DNA of 6,021 nt from Thermoplasmata archaeon (lineage in GTDB: Archaea > Thermoplasmatota > Thermoplasmata > Thermoplasmatales > Aciduliprofundaceae): positions 1 to 6,021 of the forward strand of contig JAGHBQ010000168.1 in the NCBI GenBank assembly GCA_021160945.1, written 5' to 3'. The position numbers were made by a program, and so were the translations under genes. Positions 1-4,643 of the stretch are shown in pieces; position 1 is the first letter of the stretch; every line of letters begins with the position of its first letter. Below the pieces are notes generated by a model. It worked only from the letters and a program-made list of their open reading frames with translations, was not told where the DNA came from and ran no database searches.

Positions 1-1089
1 GATATAGAGGACAAGAGAAGTGGGATTACATATCACAATCTGAACATTCTTATGGATGAAGGAGATACAGGGGATGAATACAACTACTCTCCCCCCGAGA
101 AAAATTTGCGGGTTACCAGTAAAAAAGTAAGGGCAAGAATTTTCGCGATGCAGGGAGAATATGTATCCAAGATTTTTGTCTCCTTTGATCTTTTGTTACC
201 CCTGGAGTTGAGGAGAAATAGAAAGGAAAGGAGTAAAAGAAAGCTACGCTGTCCGGTGGAAATAGAGTACTCCCTTTATAGAGGGATACCTAGAGTGGAT
301 GTTACCCTTACCTTTTTCAATCGTGTCAAAGACCACAGAGTTCGTGTTCTCTTTCCCACAGGAATAAAGAGTGATAAAGTTATGGTGGCAGGCCATTTTG
401 GAGTGGTGAGAAGAGAATTGAAGGAAGAAAAATGGGATGATTCATGGATAGAGATTCCACAATCAACAAAGCCCCAGAAAGAATGGGTTGATTTAAGTGA
501 TGGAAAAATAGGATTTATGTTAGCCAATAAAGGTTTACCCGAATATGAAGCAACACCTGAGGGAGATATTTATCTTACTCTACTTAGAAGTGTGGGCTGG
601 CTATCTCGGGATGCTTTAGCAACTCGGAAAATAAAAGCAGGTCCCACTATACCAACTCCAGAGGCACAGTGTTTGGGTGTCCACCGATTCCAATATTCCC
701 TCATTCCTCACACAGGTGATTGGGAAAATGCTTTCCTTCAAGCGAGGCAATTTGTATATGAACCAAAAGTATTGGGGCTAGGCAAACTAAGAAAAAATGT
801 TCCTAAGGAACTATCTCTTTTCTCTCTAATACCCCCTCTTGTGGTCTCTTCTCTCAAAAAGAGTGAAAGTTCCAAAGATATTGTAATCAGATTTTATAAT
901 CCCACAGGAAGAACAATTGAAACAGAACTAGAGAGTTTTATACCCTTCGAAGAGGTCGAGGTGGTTAATCTCAGGGAAGAGCCCATTCGTAATGATATGT
1001 GCAAGGTGGAGGGAAGAAGAAATGTTAGATTAAAAGTCAAACCCTATAAGATAGTTACATTGAAGCTAAAAATGAAAAAATGGAGTTAA
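1..1089 (+). CDS. GH38 alpha-mannosidase-type glycosidase, C-terminal part (5' partial)
   Basis: The frame is open from the first base, so the gene starts upstream; 362 codons are visible before TAA. Family 38 enzymes are retaining alpha-mannosidases or mannosylglycerate hydrolases of about 800-1000 residues with an N-terminal catalytic barrel and C-terminal beta domains; only the latter are here. Visible family signatures (numbered from base 1) are DTGDEYNYSPP at residues 22-32, RSVGWLSRD at 196-204 and HRFQYSLIPHTGDW at about 228-241, all typical of the C-terminal region. The zinc ligands and catalytic Asp must lie upstream, so activity and substrate (mannan, N-glycan or mannosylglycerate) cannot be judged. 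No signal peptide can be assessed. The far C-terminus is Lys-rich. The gene is convergent with ppdK and overlaps it by four bases. Codon use is more AT-rich than in ilvB. Family assignment is good; exact substrate is unknown. Confidence 0.85.
   Translation, partial: DIEDKRSGITYHNLNILMDEGDTGDEYNYSPPEKNLRVTSKKVRARIFAMQGEYVSKIFVSFDLLLPLELRRNRKERSKRKLRCPVEIEYSLYRGIPRVDVTLTFFNRVKDHRVRVLFPTGIKSDKVMVAGHFGVVRRELKEEKWDDSWIEIPQSTKPQKEWVDLSDGKIGFMLANKGLPEYEATPEGDIYLTLLRSVGWLSRDALATRKIKAGPTIPTPEAQCLGVHRFQYSLIPHTGDWENAFLQARQFVYEPKVLGLGKLRKNVPKELSLFSLIPPLVVSSLKKSESSKDIVIRFYNPTGRTIETELESFIPFEEVEVVNLREEPIRNDMCKVEGRRNVRLKVKPYKIVTLKLKMKKWS
1068..1080 (-). terminator. oligo-T terminator of ppdK
   Basis: Read on the minus strand, TTTTTTCATTTTT begins about six bases after the ppdK stop codon. 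Archaeal RNA polymerase terminates at such T tracts without needing a hairpin. The same bases form Lys codons (AAA AAT GAA AAA A) in the 3' end of the convergent mannosidase gene, so the signal is embedded in coding sequence. Confidence 0.55.
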
Positions 1090-3824
1090 TGGCGTGGATG
1101 TTTGAGTTGGGCCTGTGCTGCAGCCAAGCGGGCTATTGGTACACGGTATGGAGAGCAGGAGACATAATCTAGGCCTGCAAGGTGGAAGAACTCTATGCTC
1201 TTGGGATCACCACCGTGTTCTCCACAGATTCCCACCTCAAGTTTGGGATTGGTCTTTCTTCCCTTTTCAACACCCATTTTAACCAATTGTCCAACACCAT
1301 CCCAGTCCAGAGATTTGAATGGATCATCCTTCAGTACGCCCATCTCCACATACTTCTTGAGAAACTTTGCCTGTGCATCATCTCTGCTGTAGCCAAAGGT
1401 CATCTGTGTGAGGTCATTCGTTCCAAAGGAGAAGAATTCTGCATATTCTGCTATTTCATCTGCTGTTAAAGCTGCACGGGGTATCTCAATCATAGTTCCA
1501 AACATATAAAGAATATCCTCACCTTCTTTCTCCATCTCTTCTTTAGCAACTTTCTCCAGCTTCTCTTTCAGGAGTTGGAGCTCATTAACATGTCCTATAA
1601 GTGGAATCATTATTTCAGGGTATATCTCTTTACCCTCGCGTTTCACCTGAATTGCAGCTTGAATGATAGCACGCACCTGCATCTCATATATTTCCGGATA
1701 TATGAGCCCCAACCTGCAACCACGGAACCCCAGCATGGGATTGAACTCGTGCAACTCATTTACCACTTCCAGAACTCTCTTTCTCTCATTAAGCTGAGAG
1801 ATTATCGTATCCATTTCTTTGAGACTCTTTGCATTCCTGAGCTTTACTTTCAATTCGTTAATTTCTTCAATAAGCTCCTCGCGATTGGGCAGGAACTCAT
1901 GGAGCGGAGGATCAAGAAGACGGATTATAACCGGGTAGCCTTCCATTACGCGGAAGAACTCCACAAAATCTTCACGCTGCATTGGAAGAAGCTTGTCAAG
2001 AGCTTTAACTCTCTCCTCCTTGGTACGGGACATGATCATCTCCTGCATTATTGGTAATCTATCCTCTCCGAAGAACATGTGCTCTGTTCTTGCGAGTCCA
2101 ATACCTTGTGCACCAAATTCCCTTGCTTTTCTGGCCTGCTCTGGTGTGTCTGCATTTGCCCTTACACCAAGAACACGGATTTCATCGGCCCATTCCAAGA
2201 TTTTCTCCAGATTACCACTCAGCGAAGGGGGAATCAACGGCACTTCACCCAGATAAACCTCTCCTGTCGTACCGTCTATAGTGATTGCATCTCTCTTGTT
2301 AATTTTGTGTCCTCTGGCTATAAAGTATCCTTCTTTCATATTGATGCTCAGTTCCTCACACCCAACCACAGCGGGCTTGCCCATAGCTCTGGCCACCACT
2401 GCAGCATGAGAGGTCATTCCGCCTCTTGCTGTGAGTATACCCTGGGCAGCGTTCATACCATGAATATCGTCAGGTGTGGTTTCCGGCCTTACAAGAATAA
2501 CCTTCTCTCCTTTCTCTGCCAGTTCAACTGCCTCATCGGGATCAAACACAACCTTTCCTACAGCGGCACCTGGGCTTGCTGCCAGACCTTTTGCAACTGT
2601 ATCCTTCTTTGCTTGTGGATCTATCTGTGGATGTAGAAGGGTATCTACATTTTCAGGAGTTACCCTCATTACCGCCTCTTCTTTGCTTATAAGACCTTCT
2701 TTAACCATCTCCACTGCGATACGAACCGCAGCTATGGCAGTTCTCTTTCCAGTTCTCGTTTGCAGAAGATACAGCTTTCCTCTTTCCACAGTGAACTCAA
2801 TATCCTGCATATCTCTATAGTGTTTCTCAAGAAGTTCGGCCACTTCCTTCAATTGCTTATAAACATCGGGCATTACTTCCTCCATCGTTGGCAGTTCTTT
2901 ATTGGCATCCTCCTTGGAATACTCATTTATCGCATGTGGTGTTCTTATTCCAGCTACCACATCCTCGCCCTGTGCATTTGGCAGAAACTCTCCATATAGA
3001 TGATTCTCACCGGTACGGGGATCTCTGGTGAAGGCCACACCTGTCCCGCTATCTTCTCCCATATTTCCAAATACCATGGTAACTATATTCACAGCCGTTC
3101 CCATATCATCCGGTATCTTGTTGATCTTCCGGTACACTATAGCTCTTTCGTTATTCCAAGAATCGAAAACTGCTTTTATTGCCATTCTCAGCTGCTCATA
3201 TGGATCCTGAGGGAATTCATATCCATGCCTCTTGTAAACTCTCTTGTATGATTCAACCAATTCCCTGAGGGCATCTACTCCAAGCTCCACATCTTGCTTC
3301 GCATGGTATTTTTCCTTGGTCTTCTCCAGCTCCTCCTCAAACTCCTCGTGTGGTATGCCCAAAACTACGTTACCAAACATCTGTATTAAGCGACGATAGG
3401 CATCCCAGGCAAACCTTTCGTTTGATGTCTGTTTAGCCAAACCCTCTACGCTTTTATCTGTCAAACCAAGATTGAGAATGGTATCCATCATGCCTGGCAT
3501 ACTCACCGGTGCTCCGGATCGAACCGATACAAGAAGTGGATTATCCTCACTTCCGAATTCTTTGCCTGTATGCTTCTCTAGCTTTTTCATGGCTTCCAGC
3601 ACCTCTTCCCAGAGTCCCTCGGGAAATCCCTTTTCCTCAAAATATTTGATACATGTTTCAGTGGTAATTGTAAACCCAGGTGGGACAGGAAGGCCGATGC
3701 GAGTCATCTCTGCAAGCCCGGCTCCCTTACCGCCCAAAAGCTTTTTCATCTTATCCATAGTGGGGGCCCTTTTCTTCAACTCTTCAATATCTTCCTTGAG
3801 GAAATATGCATATATGTACTTCAT
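1086..3824 (-). CDS. ppdK: pyruvate, phosphate dikinase
   Basis: PPDK is a cytoplasmic enzyme interconverting pyruvate + ATP + Pi and phosphoenolpyruvate + AMP + PPi. The 912-residue product has the full domain order: an N-terminal ATP-grasp domain (LLGGKGAGLAEM near the start, then GEDSGTGVAFTRDPRTGE), a swivelling phosphohistidine domain with GGMTSHAAVVARAMGKPAVVG-type signature (His473, codon 2406-2408), and a C-terminal PEP/pyruvate barrel with ICGEHGGDP (Cys867, codon 1224-1226). It is somewhat longer than the usual ~870-880 residues, largely through a charged helical insertion (about 1765-1856). The frame also allows GTG at 3833 and ATG at 3830, but ATG 3824 is preferred: it gives the family-like start MKYIY and places GGTGAT as a Shine-Dalgarno site just upstream. 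It has its own TATA box and seems monocistronic. The insertion aside, nothing suggests loss of function. Confidence 0.96.
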   Translation of the reverse strand: MKYIYAYFLKEDIEELKKRAPTMDKMKKLLGGKGAGLAEMTRIGLPVPPGFTITTETCIKYFEEKGFPEGLWEEVLEAMKKLEKHTGKEFGSEDNPLLVSVRSGAPVSMPGMMDTILNLGLTDKSVEGLAKQTSNERFAWDAYRRLIQMFGNVVLGIPHEEFEEELEKTKEKYHAKQDVELGVDALRELVESYKRVYKRHGYEFPQDPYEQLRMAIKAVFDSWNNERAIVYRKINKIPDDMGTAVNIVTMVFGNMGEDSGTGVAFTRDPRTGENHLYGEFLPNAQGEDVVAGIRTPHAINEYSKEDANKELPTMEEVMPDVYKQLKEVAELLEKHYRDMQDIEFTVERGKLYLLQTRTGKRTAIAAVRIAVEMVKEGLISKEEAVMRVTPENVDTLLHPQIDPQAKKDTVAKGLAASPGAAVGKVVFDPDEAVELAEKGEKVILVRPETTPDDIHGMNAAQGILTARGGMTSHAAVVARAMGKPAVVGCEELSINMKEGYFIARGHKINKRDAITIDGTTGEVYLGEVPLIPPSLSGNLEKILEWADEIRVLGVRANADTPEQARKAREFGAQGIGLARTEHMFFGEDRLPIMQEMIMSRTKEERVKALDKLLPMQREDFVEFFRVMEGYPVIIRLLDPPLHEFLPNREELIEEINELKVKLRNAKSLKEMDTIISQLNERKRVLEVVNELHEFNPMLGFRGCRLGLIYPEIYEMQVRAIIQAAIQVKREGKEIYPEIMIPLIGHVNELQLLKEKLEKVAKEEMEKEGEDILYMFGTMIEIPRAALTADEIAEYAEFFSFGTNDLTQMTFGYSRDDAQAKFLKKYVEMGVLKDDPFKSLDWDGVGQLVKMGVEKGRKTNPKLEVGICGEHGGDPKSIEFFHLAGLDYVSCSPYRVPIARLAAAQAQLKHPRH

Positions 3825-3827
3825 TTT

Positions 3828-3834
3828 CATCACC
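3828..3834 (-). promoter_or_regulatory. ppdK Shine-Dalgarno site
   Basis: On the minus strand the sequence reads GGTGATG, followed by AAA and the ATG at 3824-3822. GGTGAT matches the archaeal 16S rRNA 3' tail complement (GGAGGTGATC). The in-frame GTG at 3833 and ATG at 3830 lie inside this site, so it decides the start in favour of ATG 3824. Confidence 0.7.
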
Positions 3835-3859
3835 TGATGTAAGAGGGAATATATGATTT

Positions 3860-3870
3860 CATATAAATAC
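3860..3870 (-). promoter_or_regulatory. ppdK promoter, archaeal TATA box
   Basis: The minus strand reads GTATTTATATG, close to the archaeal TATA consensus, with a purine-rich GAAGAAG stretch directly upstream that could be the TFB recognition element. A start site about 25 bases downstream falls near 3840, giving a roughly 15-base untranslated leader before ATG 3824. Inferred from sequence only. Confidence 0.65.
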
Positions 3871-3892
3871 TTCTTCTTAAAAAATTGAAAAT

Positions 3893-3900
3893 TTTTTTAT
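3893..3900 (+). promoter_or_regulatory. divergent TATA box for the broken small gene
   Basis: TTTTTATA-type sequence preceded by an A-rich GAAAA stretch. Its centre lies about 27 bases before the ATG at 3924, the spacing expected for a leaderless archaeal transcript starting at or next to that ATG. It diverges from the ppdK TATA box about 30 bases away, so the two promoters share a compact control region. Confidence 0.5.
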
Positions 3901-3923
3901 ACCTTCTTAATCATTTCCTTTGG

Positions 3924-4354
3924 ATGGATCCAAGGGTCAAAAGACTTCTCGCGTTCTGCGCAGAAGAACCCACAAGTATTTCAAGGATAATGGGAGATTA
4001 GATTTTAATTACACCCTGCGAGCTTAAAAAAGAATTATGGTTCGAGAATTTAAAATTTATCAAAGAAATTATATGCACCTCCACAGAGTGTGAAGGTGAG
4101 GTAGATTGCATAAAAATGAATCCGCAGGGATTTTTTCTTCCCTTTAACAGATTTAACATATGGCTTTTGGATTTCTCTCAGGTTATGCTTTCTATACTGG
4201 TTATCAAACCCTGAAGGATTTTGGAATCATCGCTATAATCGGCGAGATAAATTCCTCTCTTGACTCTATAGCCCTTAGCTATGGTTTTCAAATTCTATAT
4301 AACGGCGAGTGGCATTACTATCTCAAGGCCGGAAAAAGGACAACTATAGAATGA
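3924..4354 (+). pseudogene. broken small gene, HTH-like N-terminus (in-frame TAG and frameshift)
   Basis: Frame from ATG 3924 gives a 25-codon start (including RLLAFCAEEP and SISRIM, resembling the first helices of a winged-helix regulator) and then TAG at 3999-4001. The same frame stays open after TAG to TGA at 4212-4214 and looks protein-like (ITPCELKKELWFENLKFIKE, then a Cys-rich CTSTECEGEVDC). From 4157 the coherent reading appears to pass to another frame (GYAFYTGYQTLKDFG ... GEWHYYLKAGKR), ending at TGA 4352-4354. The whole span is 431 bases, one short of 144 codons, as expected from one nonsense change plus a one-base deletion between about 4157 and 4211. Neither downstream piece has a good start or Shine-Dalgarno site. 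The family is not recognised; the HTH reading is inference. TAG readthrough, assembly error or two tiny genes remain possible. Confidence 0.5.
4076..4098. repeat. inverted repeat, 10-base arms with 3-base loop
   Basis: CACCTCCACA and TGTGAAGGTG form a stem of nine Watson-Crick pairs with one C/A mismatch around the loop GAG. It lies inside the broken gene, in the frame encoding the Cys-rich CTSTECEGE segment. It is not followed by a T tract, so it is not a standard terminator. It could be a protein-binding palindrome, an RNA hairpin or chance. Confidence 0.4.
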
Positions 4355-4368
4355 AAAAATGGCCAGAA

Positions 4369-4374
4369 TTTTTT
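4369..4374 (+). terminator. oligo-T terminator after the broken gene
   Basis: A run of six T begins 15 bases after the TGA at 4352-4354 and ends just before the leader promoter. It has no clear hairpin, as is usual for archaeal T-tract termination. It would insulate the leader-ilvB unit from upstream transcription. Confidence 0.4.
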
Positions 4375-4383
4375 GACAAAATC

Positions 4384-4391
4384 TATTTATA
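4384..4391 (+). promoter_or_regulatory. TATA box of the leader-ilvB transcript
   Basis: TATTTATA with an A-rich stretch (ACAAAATC) just upstream as a possible TFB element. A start about 26 bases from the box centre falls near 4413-4416, giving an untranslated leader of about 20 bases before ATG 4436. No other TATA-like box is seen between the leader ORF and ilvB, so ilvB transcription should pass through the leader. A TTGACA hexamer at 4373-4378 lacks a matching bacterial -10 box at normal spacing. Confidence 0.65.
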
Positions 4392-4435
4392 CATCTTCCA
4401 GAATTGTGTTTTCAACCCAAGGGGGATAAAAGGCA

Positions 4436-4540
4436 ATGGAAAATTCCGCAACTAAATCAGAACGGCGACATGGTGCCCGGTTCGCAGGGCAGCTTCTTCT
4501 TTTAGTCATTGTTATTTTGCTCTTGATTATTGTTCAGTAA
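4436..4540 (+). CDS. candidate branched-chain amino acid leader peptide of ilvB (34 aa)
   Basis: A 34-codon ORF, ATG 4436 to TAA 4538-4540, preceded by GGGGGAT (4421-4427) and AAGG as weak Shine-Dalgarno sequences. The N-terminus is polar and basic (KSERRHGARF at residues 7-16). Residues 20-33 (4493-4534) are LLLLVIVILLLIIV: seven Leu, four Ile and three Val in a row, followed by Gln and stop. It ends 103 bases before ilvB, which catalyses the first common step toward these amino acids. Bacterial ilv and leu leader peptides have the same logic: stalling at end-product codons controls the downstream operon. The absence of Ala, Gly, Phe or Met in the hydrophobic run, and the terminator-like and SD-masking elements downstream, favour a leader over an ordinary membrane segment. 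The alternative is a small membrane protein with a short hydrophobic tail. The ORF is certain; its role is inferred. Confidence 0.75.
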   Translation: MENSATKSERRHGARFAGQLLLLVIVILLLIIVQ

Positions 4541-4576
4541 ATATCCCCCAAACATAGGCCCCTCTTCTTCTCTCCT

Positions 4577-4606
4577 GGCCCCCTCTCTTTGTGGTGGGTC
4601 TTTTTT
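4577..4606 (+). terminator. terminator-like hairpin plus T tract in the ilvB leader
   Basis: GGCCC (4577-4581) can pair with GGGTC (4596-4600) with one G-U pair, and after a mismatch two more pairs extend the stem. Six T (4601-4606) follow at once, with a further T5 at 4614-4618. This resembles a bacterial intrinsic terminator, and T tracts alone also stop archaeal polymerase. A near-copy of the 5' arm, GGCCCC at 4557-4562, could compete for the same 3' arm. Its place between leader stop and ilvB suits attenuation. Confidence 0.5.
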
Positions 4607-4630
4607 CCTTGCCTTTTTCTCCCTTGGGGG

Positions 4631-4636
4631 GGAGGT
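4631..4636 (+). promoter_or_regulatory. ilvB Shine-Dalgarno site
   Basis: GGAGGT lies seven bases before ATG 4644 and is the strongest ribosome site in the window. It fixes the ilvB start; the ATG at 4637 touches the site and is out of frame. The G run extending upstream (4626-4632) is the partner of CCCCC at 4545-4549. Confidence 0.85.
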
Positions 4637-4643
4637 ATGCGAA

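Larger units (their letters stand above)
4421..4632 (+). promoter_or_regulatory. alternative RNA pairings in the ilvB leader (possible switch)
   Basis: Three segments can form two mutually exclusive helices. Segment 1, GGGGGATA (4421-4428), contains the leader ORF's Shine-Dalgarno region. Segment 2, TATCCCCCAA (4542-4551), starts one base after the leader stop. Segment 3, TTGGGGGGG (4624-4632), runs into the ilvB Shine-Dalgarno site. Segments 1 and 2 pair over eight perfect bases; segments 2 and 3 pair over seven. Pairing 2-3 would mask ilvB initiation, and 1-2 would release it but mask leader initiation. A ribosome on the last Ile/Val codons would cover segment 2. Pairings were found by eye and are not energy-tested. 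Confidence 0.5.

Noticed and set aside
1575..2057. Open frames on the plus strand inside ppdK (for example 160 codons here)
   Set aside because: All lie opposite conserved PPDK domains, have no Shine-Dalgarno site or promoter, and no recognisable protein features.
3833..3833. GTG at 3833 as the ppdK start
   Set aside because: It lies within the GGTGAT Shine-Dalgarno site, and ATG 3824 gives the family-typical N-terminus.
3999..4001. TAG read as pyrrolysine
   Set aside because: No pyrrolysine machinery or methylamine methyltransferase features are visible, and the additional frame change points to decay; kept only as a remote alternative.
4373..4378. TTGACA resembling a bacterial -35 box before the leader
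   Set aside because: No TATAAT-like -10 box occurs 16-18 bases downstream, while TATTTATA at 4384-4391 fits an archaeal promoter.
4436..4540. The 34-residue ORF as a SecG/Sec61-beta-like or other small membrane protein
   Set aside because: The hydrophobic run is only 14 residues and purely Leu/Ile/Val, and no Sec61-beta motif is seen. Not fully excluded, but less fitting than a leader peptide given its place before ilvB.
4637..4639. ATG immediately after GGAGGT as an alternative ilvB start
   Set aside because: It is out of frame with the conserved protein and has no spacing from the Shine-Dalgarno site; ATG 4644 has seven bases of spacing and the right frame.
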